Source of the DNA: Monarcha castaneiventris obscurior
Taxonomy: Eukaryota > Chordata > Aves > Passeriformes > Monarchidae
Assembly (NCBI GenBank): GCA_026261815.1
Contig: JAMPIT010000493.1
Location: 5,907,501-5,971,500, forward strand
Reading direction: 5' to 3'
DNA length: 64,000 nt
A program made the translations under genes and the position numbers. Shown piece after piece: positions 1 through 13,379 of this stretch (position 1 is its first letter; each line of letters starts with the position of its first letter). The notes below the pieces were generated by a model that saw only the letters and a program-made list of their open reading frames with translations, was not told where the DNA came from and did no database searches.

Positions 1-211
1 TCTCCTGGAAAATACAGCAGTGAGCTTGGAAACTTGAGGTTTTTTAAACCTAGATAAATAATAATGAGTTCAATCAGCTGTCATTTCCTTGCTGTGATGT
101 GATTTGACTGGCAGTGGCCTTCACGCTTAGTTTTGAAGTCATTATGGCCATATTGGCTCCTGAAGCTCCCCAGGAAAACTTAGTTCAATAAAGCTGAATG
201 GATGTCAATGT

Positions 212-283
212 GGGCCTGTTCCAAAGCCCACTGAAATCAATTGGAATATTTCTGCAGAATGAGATGATGTTTGGATCAGGCTT
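212..283. repeat. Ancient amniote repeat scrap
   Basis: The stretch reads GGGCCTG, then CCAAAGCCCACTGAAATCAA, then about 25 bases later TTTGGATCAGGC. The pair 'gcctg..ccaaagcccactgaaatcaa' and 'ttggatcaggc' resembles a motif set that recurs in old repeats of reptile and bird genomes (a 'gcctgatccaaagcccattga(a)gtcaatgg' theme). The two halves are partly inverse of each other. I cannot name the family. Degraded and non-coding; the 83-residue frame that overlaps it on the minus strand is taken to be chance. Confidence 0.35.
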
Positions 284-299
284 TCACTGCAGAATTTGG

Positions 300-3200
300 C
301 ACAGTCTGTTTCATCCCAAGGGAAGTGGTTTAATGTAGTAGGGTGTATTTGAGGCAGGAGCAGAACATCACTCTGCTGTGTACATTGCAGGGACATTCCA
401 AAGAGACAAAATTCTAGCTGCAGCTTCCTTTTTTTGTTGTAGGGGTTTCCATTCAAAACTCCTGTAACTCACTAAAATGAAGGGGGTTGATATTTATTGT
501 CCTTATTTGAATTCCATTCCTATTTATACAGTTGGCTAAACTTCTTAAACTTCATCTTGGCAGCCTTTAAGCTGTACTGGAGTCACTGGACTGACTACTC
601 ATGTCTGGAAGTTAAAACTGACTGCAAAGTGGATTCAGACAGGTCTCTGAAGCATGTTTGTGTAGTTTGATTGTGAGGGTTTTACTGTCTCAAATTTTTG
701 GCTAGGATTTCAGGCAGCTGAGAAGGACCTAATGTATTAATTACAAGATGGACACCCAAGTTTCTTCAGGCCAGATTTACACAGAAACACCTTTTTAGCT
801 CTGTGAACAGAGTTTAAAAGGTACTTACTAAGTCTACATGCTAAATGTTTTTATCCCAACATAACATAGGTTCATACTTGCTCAGAGGAGCCAGCATTTG
901 ACTCATTTGACCAAAATTAGCTTGAATCAGGAAAGATAACTGTAGAAATTATTCTGAACTGGGCAACTTCTGAGAAAAATGGGTTGAACTGTGGCTTCTC
1001 CTGTGTCACTGGAAGAGGTTGCTGCCATTCCTCATTTCTGCTCTGCTGAAGGTTCCCCCAGTCAGGTACAGCAGTTTTCCTGTGCATTCCCTGGCTCAAT
1101 CCCTGGCATCAGTAAGGGCCTGCTATTGAAGTTGGATAAAGATTCTGGCATGTTTCCAGCAATTAAGGTGGCAGAGCTGGAGCAGTTCCTGCTCTTTCTT
1201 TTTTTTCCCCCTGTCCCAGGGGTCACTGGCCCCATGGCACAGATGATGGAAGGACTTGTGAGTCAGCATTTGAATTACCACTGGGAGTAGCCTGGGGTAC
1301 AAGCATGAACCCAAATCAATGTTACATTAAAATCAAAGAAAGGGCTAATGCTGCAGTTCACTCAGGTGGAAGGATGCTCACAGGTCCCCAAATCCAAATG
1401 GGCAGTTGAAGATCACCCAAACCATCAGCCTATTGGTGTCCAGCTCAGGGAGCTTTACCAATCTGTACCAGAATTGGACCCTAACCACTACTGAGATGGA
1501 AGTGGTTGCCTGGAATAAATTATCATAATGATAGCATTGAACCTTGCTGTCATAAAGCACATAAATGCTACACCGTGCCTCCTTGTCTCAGGTTTATTCT
1601 TTATTTACCCTTATACTCCAGGTAGAAATTGCACTAGTAGTTTCTTATTGCAATTAAATTAATTGTTTGTAGAATACGGAAAAGGCTTTTGTGTTTAGAC
1701 TGTACATATGAATATCTTTCCATGCAAGTTCCAGTAACTTCAGAGGCAGCAAAATGTCATAATAAATTGTCAAAAAACTACCTGAAAAATTCTGTGCATT
1801 CCATGAAAACCTTTAAAGCTATGATCAAGAATTGCACACACATTTCTTTTAAAGTAAGAAACAAAAATTTGTCTACTCAAACTTTTGCTACTTACTTATT
1901 TTCTGTTTGTGTAACTCCAATCTCAAGGAATAAGTGTGGGATTAAGAAACAATTTAAAGTACTGATTGTGCCAACATTGTGTGGCTTCTGCCGAGCTGCC
2001 TGTATCTCATTAGCTTGCATTTATAAAATGGGCTACAATTCTGCAGGGAATTCTGGTTGATAATTTGCAGTGAGAAAGGCAGGATTGACTTGGGCCACTT
2101 CAGGAGTAGCAATGGCTCATCAGTGCCCCAGGTCTGAGGTGATAGAGCAGCACTGGCCAGCAAGAGGTGAGGGAACACAGGCAGTTCCAGCCCTCCCTGC
2201 TCAGCTCTGTGGATGTGTGGGATGTGCTGTTTTAGGGGTCCCAGTCACCTGGGAGGGGCTCAAAGGCTTGGCTATAATGTTTGGAATTCATCCTTGTCAG
2301 CAATCTTCTGCCCACAGCAATCTTCTATTTGTCTGTGTCTGAGCTCAGCCCTCTTAGTCACATCTCATTTTAAGCTTTTAGGTAGCCCCACTCAAATTAC
2401 AAAGATGCTTCAGTAACTTCTTGGTTCAGAGGTTAAGAAAGTCACCACTGAAAAGCCCCTGGTGGATTGCTGAGAATGTAGCTATAAATACTCAGTGGTA
2501 ATGTTGCCACATTATTTCTAGTGCTCCTGTTCCACATTTTGTTACTGCCGTGCTTATATTTTCTGATGTCTTCAGTGCTTATAAATAATGCTGATCTCAC
2601 TAGGAAAACTGATAAAAAATTTAACATATCATTATAAAAATACAGCCCTCTAAGAACCCATCTGTGCAATAGGCATTAAGGTAATTCTTTTCTTGTATTG
2701 ATAGTCCTTATCAAAACTGATATGGAATTTCCATTTTGCTGGTAGAGATAGTGATGCAATTTATTTGAAGTTAAAAACACCCCCAACAGAGAAAGAAGGT
2801 AGATGACTGACAACTATGAAGTCAAAGTGTTTTTCCTGTGAGCCAGTCTATCTGTTATAATAAAGATTTCTTTTCAGTCCAACCCCCTTTTTCATGTCTG
2901 AACTCCAGCAAACAGTGCTAAGGCATCGAGTATTTGTGAAATAACATTCTTCTAATTCAAAAAGACATATGTAAAATGCAGTGATTTAGTTTTTCTGGAA
3001 GCGAGAAGTCAGTCACAAAAGTGTTTAAAATGTTGCGTGATCCTCCAGTTCCTCAACAAAGCCCAGTAGGTTCTCTGGGATTCTTTTAAGTTTGGCACCC
3101 ACAGAATTGGGGTTTTTTTGAGTAGGCAAATAGAGCAGGAAAACTGTTGGGGTTTTCTTCTAGTGTCAAAGCCACCAGATAAAATTGACTTCAGGTGGTG

Positions 3201-4640
3201 CAGTGATTACAGTCCTTCTAGTGTTCGTATTTCCCACAGCTGGGGAGTAGATTAGGAAACTTGCCTGTTAAAAATAATTAAAAAGATGAAAAAACAGGAT
3301 TTGGGGAGCGGGTTGTTTCTGTACTAACTGACTGCAGTATATTCCAAGAGAGGGGATGATGAGAAGGGACATTCTTCTAATCCAGCTTTTGGCTGTGACT
3401 CACATCAGCGATTATGGGCAGATGGAAGTTGTGCCAAACTCCCAATGTTCCAGCAGGGTCATTAAGGCAAACAGGGCTATTTGGCCTCTATTGGTGCCTC
3501 TTCTATGAGCCTTCCTTTTATCAACAGTCACAGGGGCTAGTTTCCCACACTGCTTGTAATTGCACCTTGCCCCAGAACCTGTGCAAGGCCATTTCTGCCA
3601 CATTCAGGCAACTTCTGTTGGTGTGAGGGAGACTTTCTACAGCTACCAGCAGTAACTACGAAGCAAGAAAGAGAACTTTGTCCTTTCTGTTTCTCTACCT
3701 CCATCCTTGTCTCTTGTAAGCTTGAATTATTAAAAGATCAAAAGCAATGTGTATTTTTTGATATTGAGAAGTCTTTGTCATCTCACTATAAAAGAAAAGA
3801 ACACACATCTTGAAAAATTTTCTGGAATGGATCTCACTTGTTCCGCATTTGACTTTGACAGCCAGTTGTCACCTGGTGCCTGATTAATATAATTTTTTAG
3901 CAAAATGGTGATTGCAATATCATAGTAATACTCTGGATGTGTGAGTCAAGGTAGCTATGCTGGAAATTTTAAGTCCTTGTTGCTTTTGGGGTGGTTTGAG
4001 TTGAATACTCATGTTCCCACTAGGATGTAAGAGGTATTTTGCCACTTTTCCCATTGTGCTAAGATTTGCCACCAGGACATTCGGCAGGAAAAAGGTAAAC
4101 TGAGCACCCATTGATTCCTGTGTGACTGCCCAGGGCAAGGTGCATGAACTCATTAGAAATTGTTCTCTCCTGAGCTTTGCTCTAGAACCTAAAGGAGGAA
4201 GAGCATCTAGGAAAAAAAATTGGCTTCTCTCTGTGTGGAAGGTTTGATTTGTGCACCTGTGGAATATGAGGCACAGTCTTGTTGAAATTGTTGACTGTTT
4301 CTAGTTGCTATTTTGCTGTATAGTGCATGAACCATTTTGTTTTTTCTGGGAAATACATTGTCTTTTTCTGCAGTTATGAATAGCAATTAAGAAGGAAGAT
4401 AAGCATGCTTAGTAGTTAGTATCCTTCTTGTCTCTCTAGATTTTACATTTTGTAGTCAAGGTTTTCTTTAAACAGATTTTTATTCTGCTGGAAAATACAT
4501 TAACTTACTTCTCTGGTATTATTTTTTTAAGCAAAATCAGTTAATATGAGTACGGTGAAACCAGAGATTAATATGCTCAGCTTAACATTAAATGTTGTTC
4601 CTTGCAACTTCTCACTTGTTGCAAATGTCCATAAAGCAGC
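300..4640. other. No recognised gene or repeat
   Basis: AT-rich sequence without a recognisable coding region, splice-flanked exon or transposon. Open frames (the longest about 123 codons at 1,689-2,060) are of the size expected by chance and show no domain signature. Confidence 0.6.
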
Positions 4641-4646
4641 AATTAT

Positions 4647-4690
4647 GGGCCTGAGCTTCTCCCCATTAAAATGAATGGGAGTTTCACCCT
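4647..4690. repeat. Ancient amniote repeat scrap
   Basis: GGGCCTGAGCTTCTCCCCAT is followed directly by TAAAATGAATGGGAGTTTCA. This has the same 'gggcctga..cccatt-aatgaatgggagttt' theme as the scrap near position 212 and looks like a fragment of an old amniote repeat. Family not named. Confidence 0.35.
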
Positions 4691-5057
4691 TTGATTTTTG
4701 GCACATTTCCTTTGAAATTAAGCCTCAATTCTGCCTTTTGCCAGCTGGATAACTTTCATCACAAAAGTAATTGAGCAAATGGAATTATTCATGTGATTAA
4801 AAGAGACCATGCACTCAGGTTTTGGGGGTTTTTTAAAAGTCTTGGACAGGCATAGTGTCTTATACAGCACAACTGCAGTTTATAGTCAATAACTGGAATA
4901 GCTGCAGCTGGAATGGCACTTCCTCATCTCCTATGTGAACTGAACTTTTGTGTTCATTTGCAGAAGAAAACAGCTCTTTCCTAACTCCTTCCTGTAAATC
5001 TTCCAAGTTCTGGGATGAATTGCCTGTACTCATGCCTGGTTCTAAATTGGTTCATCT

Positions 5058-5110
5058 CCCTCACTTTTCCTCTGTAAAATGGGACTACTCCTCACAAAGA
5101 TGTAAAAATA
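5058..5110 (+). repeat. Possible MIR/L2-type SINE tail
   Basis: The segment CTCTGTAAAATGGGACTACT, preceded by a pyrimidine-rich stretch, resembles the 3' half of MIR-type SINEs (a 'tttcctcatctgtaaaatggggat' theme). No tRNA-derived head is visible. Short and degraded; it could be chance. Confidence 0.3.
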
Positions 5111-5910
5111 CAGCAGTTAATGCTCACAGTAAGCTCTGGTGATAAATACCACATGAGTCCTAAGAAAAGCTGTTATTTGAAAGAAGTCAGTGGATTTATG
5201 GGACGTGTGAAACCTGCGCTTTGTATTTTTCTAGAAGGAGAGTGGAGGAATTGGCATCTATCACAATTCAAAAGGATAAGAACAAGCCCACAAAAAGAAA
5301 AGAAGACTCTTCTGACTTTTAGAAATCTTTATAAATGCCATTTAATATCATTTTCAAATACCTTGAAGGGATCATAAAACTTTGCTCTTCTCTGATCATT
5401 GTACCACTTAGAAGTGGAGAGGTATGAAGAGCCATAACCCTGGCAGATTTTTAACAATGCTCAGGACCAAAGGCGATTGTAAGATGGAAGCTTTGATAAC
5501 AAAAACATAAAGATGTCATTGTCAACTATCTCAAAATATACACGCTTGTTGTAAATGTCACATAAGCCCAAAGCTAAGTGATGGATCAGAATTTCCTGTG
5601 TTTTCAAAGTGCTCCTTTTGATGAACACTTCTTAACTCCTTCATGAACAAGTTATTTTGTGCCCCACAATTTGCTTTCTCTCCTTGTGCCTTTAATCACT
5701 GAAACAAAAAACCTCATTTAATATGAGTAAGCTGTGTATACAGGGTAGAATTTCAGTTATAATCTGCATCAAGAAAAAAAAACTTGGAAAATATTTGGAA
5801 CTAACATGCATAATATTGTAAGTCACTTTATTAGCAATAGTATGAATCTTTTCCTCTTCATTCAAATAATAGAAGTGGTAAACTAAACTAAGGGTTGGAG
5901 ATGTAAGGAC

Positions 5911-6012
5911 TAACTTGGCCCCAGCAGAAGTCTTCATTCAGTGAAATACTTCAGCATATGATTAAGATTAAGCATTTGATTGTGTCTTGGATCAGCTCAG
6001 AGAACTTTGCTG
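5911..6012. repeat. Ancient amniote repeat scrap
   Basis: A run containing GATTAAGATTAAGCATTTGA followed by TTGGATCAGCTCAG and CTTTGCTG resembles an old amniote repeat with a 'cttaaagttaagcatgtgcttaagtgctttgctggat' theme. Diverged and non-coding. The scrap near 14,241 shares the 'cttaag..ctttgctgaat' part. Confidence 0.35.
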
Positions 6013-6019
6013 AGTGGAG

Positions 6020-8170
6020 AAGAGGCAAATGACACTATTGAGAACTATTGATCAGGTATGTCAGGACAGATTTTGACCCCTTGGGCCCGGCCCCTGTGGT
6101 CACTCATAGTGACAGGACAGTCATGACTGCAGTCAGGGCAGTTTTGGCGGGCTGGAGGTCCCAGAGGTTGAGATTCCTGAGGGTTTCCACCTTCTGGCAC
6201 TGCCAATCCCTGCCACACACGGCCCCTCACCGTGGGACAGGGAGAACATACTGCCTGCTTTTCTGTACATGAGGTAAATCCCATGGGCTAGAGAAGGAAG
6301 AGGCAGTATTTTGGGGGTTTTTTAATTATCTGTCCACACTATCTATGAACTTTGTTATTACTTCTTCATGTCAATCATCTCTTACACACTCACCTTTACC
6401 AAAACTAAGAGCCACTAATTACTCTTCTTGTATGGTTTGCTCGCATAAATTTGTGTGGGTTTTTCTGTAGAGCCATTGGACTTCTATTTGGGATTAGAGA
6501 TGTTTATACTATTTAAGTGCCCTGCTATTGAATAGAATGATAATAATAATTTCTCAGTTGAGCTGCAGGTGCAGAATACAGGAACCATCTTTTGCCAAAA
6601 TTTGTTAAGTGCATTAGGTGTTCATCACTTATTAAAATCTGTAATCCCAATAAATAAAAGACAATTTTAAAATTACAGGCTGGTGGGTATCCTAACTCAA
6701 CTATTAAAAATCTGTTTGACAAGTTGTAAGTCATTAATAATTAGTAGTAGTATTAGTATTACAAAAGCCATTACATCTTTGATTGGGGAGAAATGGACTG
6801 AGGCTAGTATTATATTTTTCAATTAGATTTAATTCTATTTGGTATATGTTTTACTTTATTTGAAGTTCAGCCTGTAAAAGGATCATGGTAGCAACCATCC
6901 AAAATGTTAATTTGTGTATAGAGCAAATAGCACACATAATAATTTCATCATGTAGTGCAGCTTTGTTGACTGACAGTGGAAGTGCTGCTAGAATCACTAT
7001 GGTTAATCAGATTTCTTTATGCACTGTACTGTAGCATTACAGACAATCATTTATAAATGAGTTCATAGAATTTCTATATTCATATAGTGAAAGAACATTA
7101 AACTCTTTCTCTTTTGCCTCTTCAGTACAAAAACGTAAAATGTTACTAGGAAAAAGTAAAATGAAGTAAAATCCTAAGTCACAGTAGTCTATGAGTTAGT
7201 AGATCAAGTCAAAAGAGCTCAGGGATCAGTGGCCAGCTAAGTGGCAAAAAGGTTACTAAAAGCCTTGTCTTTCCTAGGATTTTATCTTCTGCTAGCTGAC
7301 TGGAATTACATACACTCCCAATTTGTAAATATTAGTCATATCTATCTGAGCAGCTGAGAAGTTCAATATTTATTTCCCAATTTGTTGTATTTTCTACCAC
7401 ATTTCATTCAATCTGTTAGCACTGCCATAAATCTATCTTTGCATTTATTTCCCAGTCTTTCTTGTCTGTTTCTCCCTTGTTCCTCATTAGGAATTCCTTG
7501 GTATTATGGTCTTGCCATTATGTGGATTTCTTCCTCTCCTCCTAAAATACCACTTGCCACCATGAAGAAAACAGCTTCATAATGTGTATTTCTGTGGCAG
7601 TGTTGCTTTGTGAAACACCAAGGAGAATATATTCTGTATTTCTGGTATGTTACACAGAAACAATTCATTTTAGAACCTCCACCACTGGACAAGTCACTTC
7701 ATCAATATCAATGTCAATGCAAAAGTAAAATTTGAGGTTTGCAGGGATATCTTTAAGATGTCAGGCAGACAGTTCTCCTTGAAAATTCTGCCTGCAACTG
7801 CTGTCCTGTCTGAGCTGAACAGTTCAGACATAAAACAGAGGAACTGACCAACAAGTTTAAGTTACATCCATTTGTTTCAGTTGTTTTCCCCTGTGCAAGG
7901 CATTCTTACATAAACTCACTGGTTACTCTCCCCCAGAGATCCAGGAGCACGTGGAGGGCTTGGTAATTAATTCATGGATGCAGTCGGGAATTACTTTGAA
8001 ATTACAGTAATGTGGGGAAGGCTCTGTAACAATTTAACTGAGCCATAGTGACAGGAATTGATAAAGAAGGGGACAACGGGAAGACCAGGGCAAGGAGGCA
8101 GCTCGTTGTTATTCCAGCCGTGTGTATTAATAGTGCTCCAGTAAGTGAAAAATTTCTATATTTAGTCTGT
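6020..8170. other. No recognised gene or repeat
   Basis: A locally GC-richer patch at about 6,060-6,270 shows overlapping open frames on both strands (74 and 79 codons), but without a domain or a promoter-like CpG density. The rest is AT-rich. Nothing recognised. Confidence 0.55.
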
Positions 8171-8172
8171 TT

Positions 8173-8236
8173 GGGGGAGGGAGAGGGAGAGGGAGAGGGA
8201 GAGGGAGAGGGAGAGGGAGAGGGAGAGGGAGAGGGG
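8173..8236 (+). repeat. (GGGAGA)n microsatellite
   Basis: About eleven G-tracts of three or more, nearly all separated by AGA, run from GGGGGAGGG to a final GGGG. This is a hexanucleotide microsatellite. The spacing (G3, 3-nt loop, G3 repeated) suits G-quadruplex formation on the plus strand. Any open frame through it translates as alternating Gly-Glu and is an artefact of the repeat. Confidence 0.95.
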
Positions 8237-8239
8237 ACA

Positions 8240-11200
8240 AAAAGCCGGTAGAGGATTTAGTAACCATAATAGCAACCCTTTTCAGTGTGATTCATGCATT
8301 CAAATCCTTTGGTTCTCTTTCAGCACTCCTGTCTTTTTTTTTGTCCTACCTATTAAATGTGTCATGCACGGTGCAGCAAACAGTGAAGTCATCCTTGTAG
8401 ACAGCCTTCTGCCAGGGAATTGGTAACATATTTTTGTTGCTAAATTAGTATTAAAGAGTTGAAACGTGTAGGGAATCTTTTGAACTGAGTCCTGTCTTGT
8501 GCTGGTTGATCATGTCCACAATAGTACAGCACAGGAGAGCACCAGAGCCTGGACTAGGAACATGTTCAGGATGAGAGACTTCCTAAGTGCAACAGGAAAT
8601 TCTGGAATTAACACAATAATTCCTTGCAAATTCCTATCAGCCTAAGAAGGAATGACAGGGAGCTCAAACCTGTTGAAATGTCTACAGTCAAGGCCACTGC
8701 TCCTGATTTTTCTGCACTGAGAAACAGTCTAGACGTGAGAACATGAAATGTGCATGGAAGAGAGTATTTTTTACTGCCTAAGATATACTTGTAAAATATC
8801 TGTTCTATGAATGGAACTTATACGCTTTAATGGAGATAAATCTGATTTTGTTGTTGTTGTTTTTAATTGCTAGCTCCTCACCAGATTGCCTCATGTGTTT
8901 TCAGGGATGGTGTAGTATTAGAAGATGTACCTAGGAAGTCATGGAGCATTTACATACTTAAAAATAATATGAGACCTAAGGCAAATCTGAATAAGGAACT
9001 ACCAACATATGAAAAACTGAGTTCTGTGATGTTCTGGGAGCACAGATCTGATTTTTTACTCATAAAATGCAATATATATACAAATATATATGTCTACGTG
9101 TGCAGGAAATACTTTCCCAGGTTGCAGTTAGCAAGATTTGGAAAAGGGAACCTGTAGTGAACCAGAACACAGGAAATAGATTTTTGTCTCTTCATATAGT
9201 ATGAGGTTAACCTTCATACCGCTTTTTATCCTGAATTCACTTCCATTCAAGTTTTAATTTTAAGCTGAATTACTCATTTGAATTTGTGACGCTGCTTTCA
9301 AAAAATCAAATATTGCACAGTTAGAACTGGAACAACTGGTGTGGAACTGCCTGCATAGAGAAGCTGCAGAAGGGCAGCCCCACTACAGTATTTTCTGGCA
9401 TGATAATTAATTACCTTGTTCTTCAGCAGAATTGTCAGATATCAGCCCTTAGATGCTGCAGGAAGCAAAGCTTTCACACACATTCTATTTACATCACAGA
9501 AATATATTTCAGTGAATATGCCTTGTAGAATTCATGTCCTTCATTCCTGAATCTCTTTCTTACAGACATTTAAATCACAGTTAGTATTAATGAGCTTCTA
9601 GCACAGGTCTTATTTTCTTTAGGAAAATAAAACTGAAAAGAGCTCTGATTTTTTTTTCTCAGAAAATAAACCAGCTCTGCAGAACCAACCTGGCTCTCGG
9701 TGGCTGGGGCAGTTCTTTCACCTGTGCTTTATTTTTTCCACCTGCATCCAAGTCCCTTGGGCTAATGGGTTCAGCAGTAAGAAGTCCAGCACAGCTAAAT
9801 CCCAAATCATTTGACACAGTAAGAAATACAGCTTCCACTGCTGAAATTGGAAATCCTGTGGCTTTGACCGGTTTTTCCCTGACAAACACTTGGTGAATGT
9901 TCCGTCTTCTGGCAGTGTTAGGTCTTACTCATGGACTTTTCTTGTGGAAACAGAGATAAGCTGTGTTTGTGTGAGCTGCCTCACCTCCAGAGGGGTGGAT
10001 GATGTTGGCTGGTGTTTGCTAAGGGGTGTGATAATTAGGGTGCACTCCAGTTTGTGAATCAGCTGTTCACAACCTGGGTGGAATATGCTGGCCTCCAGGC
10101 AGGGGAAATTTATTCCTTCCTGGAGGTGCTTACCCTCAAATTGGCCTCTGTGTCAGATCAGGAGTTCTCCCCCGTGCCATCACTTCAATCTTTAGGTCAT
10201 GTCATGCAGAGAAGCTCACTCAGGAGTTCAGCCTCCTGAAACCTCACTGTGTGCATGGATCCATGGGCTGCTATGACCCAAGGCTAAGGCAGAACACCTG
10301 CTCCTCTTGCCTCCCTCCCTCTTGATCCTTTCTCCAAGATGCTTTGCCCTCACATTTTATTTTTAAAACAGTTTATGCTGCCAACTCAGACTTTTCAAGT
10401 AGGGCCCTTCCCCATCTTTGAGTTCACTATAGTCAGGTTTCTTTCCTCAACACAGTTGTAGGTTGCTTTCTGGCCACAGCATCACCAAGAGCATTATACT
10501 ATTTTATGAACTGTGAAGTACAGTGGTTACACAGCACTTACACTAATCTTCATCAAGAAGTAGACCTGGCATAGAGATGGTGTACATGAAAAACTCTATG
10601 GTCAGAGCACTTTCAAGCCCCCTCCACACTTCTGCCAGATTTAGGAACACATCACTGAATTTGTAGGCTTCCCCCAAAGAGATTGGAAAGCAGGATTAGA
10701 CACACCAGCACAGAAAGTGGGATTCTGTGGTGAGAAAAGATAAAGACCCTGCAAAGTCATTGTGGAGATGATTGCAACTAATGGGTTTCTCTTACAACAA
10801 GGAATGCTTTATTAGCATCATTAACTAACTGTTCTTAATTTGTCATTTACCCTTCTGTCCCCTTTTATTCTTTATTCGCATTGCTGCATAACTTTTCCCT
10901 TTTCCTTAAAGATGCCTAACCCCAGTTGTATGGCACTCCAGAATATTAAAAAGATATTAATTGCCTACTGCCTTCTTTGAACTTCATGGGTTTTTGTTTG
11001 GGTTTTTTTTTTTTTTCCTTCATGAATTCATTAGTGTATAACCTTTCGGGACAATCCCTCATGTTTTCTATTATCTTCCCAGCTGAAAACCTTTCCAGAA
11101 TTTCTCCCCAGCTTTCTAGTAATTTCTAGCTGTAGATTTTTTCAAGGATGCCACTGATCTAGAATCTTTCTAGTATTTTTTTAAAGCTTTTTAGAGATTT

Positions 11201-13370
11201 CCCAAAGGCTTTCCAATAACTGATGAATGTGGTATCCCTGTCATGTTTACCTAGAACCCTTGCTATGTTACCTAAAACCCCAAGGACACTTAGAGCTTTA
11301 CTGAGCTGGTTGCCTAAAAATGTGTCCTGTGGTATCTCAGTCCCTTGGTATGATTAGCTACAGCCTGTCCCAGCACACCTATTTTTTATCTTACAGTTTT
11401 AGGGAACTTTCCAAAATGCAACATGGTGGAATAAATGGCAAAAGAAGTACAGAAAATTTCTGATTAAGTGCAAGGATGATTCCTGTAATTGGTTTACAGC
11501 AGAAAGATTATTAAAAGGAAGAAAACAGCTTTTTTCCTTTAGTGTACTAGTTACTAAATCTGGGGAGAACAAGAGCAAGGAATATTGCCATAAAGGAGAA
11601 TCAAATCAGCTCAAAACTTTGAGATATCACAGGAGCTGAGTTAAGAAATCTCCACCATCCAGTGAGCGTGGAGCTGCTGTTGATAAATAAAGTACTGAGA
11701 GCAGACGTGAAGTCAGAGCAGAGCCACAAATATATCTGAAAGAATGAAAATGGCCTAAGTTCAAAACACATAGGCTTCAATTCCCCTGTCACTCAGGATG
11801 TGACTTAAGAGCTTACTCTTCACCCCTAATGTTCTGATTTTTTATTAAACATGCAATACTCCAAGAGGGCTAACTACAGTATCAAGCAATACCACACAAA
11901 AGCACAGAAGAGGACTGAGATACATAGAACTGAAGATAAAACACAACCATATTAAAGTCACTGTATTAAAAAATAAGTAGGCCTGATTTCCTTCTGCATC
12001 AGAGGTTCCTTACACCACTTTGTCGGAATAATGGGGCCATGAAGTGTGCATAGCTGTAATTACTCCTGCTGCAGAGGCCCTCTGAGCTGACAGACTCGTG
12101 TAAATGGAGCATTGTATAAATGAGAATTGAGTTCAGTGTGGTGTAGATTGCATGTTCCTCTGGATTTCCAAGGCATCCAGAATTTTAAGTAGGAAAAATT
12201 GGAAGGATATGTCTGTCCCTTCCTCTGTGGGAAATACACCTATTTCAGAGTCAACATTTTGTGTATAGGGGGATTTCACAGGAGTTCACTGTATACTTTT
12301 CCTCTTCACACAGGTATGGTCGTTCTGTTAAAATTTTGCACCGCTTTTGTTCAGCTATGACTGCAAGAGAGACTTTACTGTCAGACTGTGCTGTCTTACA
12401 TGGTATAGAACAATTCAGGGGAATGTCCCAAGATGCTGGAGGGAACTGAGCAAAAAAAAGGACAAACACAGTCTCCAAAAGTGTTAACCCTTCTTGTCTG
12501 GCATAAGGTCTATGGCTGCCATTCTAAGTGATTAATCCAACAGTTGTACTGAGACCAAAGGAAGCTTTAATGAGAGATTCTCTCTGCCATTCCTTTCTAG
12601 ACTGCAAGTCTGGTGGTCTGTGACAATTCTTAGGTATCAGAAGCAGCAAATACTGTGTGGAGTCTGTTCTCTACTTATATTATAAATAGCTGGCCAGCCT
12701 AGAAACATCCTTTTAAAATTGTGAGATTTCTTTAGGGGAAGGATAAGGTCAGATGAGCTGGGGCTGTAATGTAAGTTTCTAACAAGAAAATTGAAAAGCA
12801 GATGAGAGAAACTGCCTTTCAAGATTCTTCTTTATTATTTCCCTTTCTTCCTGGAATTTCATATCAGGACAAGACCCACACAACACTTCAACAGTCTTGT
12901 AAGTCTGCTACAGTGTAAAATGTACTGCTCTGCTCAGGTGAATTTTACCCAGTGTATCTGTATAGGTTAATGAAATCTAATCCTCCACTCTTGATAAAAC
13001 CCATTTAGCAGTGACCAGATGCTTCCTTTGGAATCCCAGCTCTGCTGCATCTCCCCTTCGTTCTCATCTGTCAGTCAAGAAGGTTTCTCGGGGAAACCTG
13101 TTTATCCTGTTGACTTCTGCATCCCTGCTGCTTTTGGATCACTTTGAAAAAGAACTTCTGCAAAATGCAATAATAAGGATTATCTCTGGGACCTGATTCT
13201 CTATGTGTTTTGGATTGCTTTATTCTGGGAGCAGGCTCCCTAGAGTGCATTTCATAATCTTAAACAGGATTATACCAATTATATATGATGTTGTTGGGAA
13301 ATACTTCCTGGCTAGCTGGAGCTCTGTCTTTTCAGTCTAAATATATGAATGGCTGCCCTGGAGTTTTTAA
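8240..13370. other. No recognised gene or repeat
   Basis: AT-rich sequence. Open frames of 60-96 codons on either strand look like background. A T-run lies near 11,000. No exon, RNA gene or mobile element could be supported. Confidence 0.6.
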
Positions 13371-13379
13371 CTGCAAATT

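Noticed and set aside
8048..8251. Open frame ending in alternating Gly-Glu
   Set aside because: The Gly-Glu run is the translated (GGGAGA)n microsatellite; the rest has no domain.
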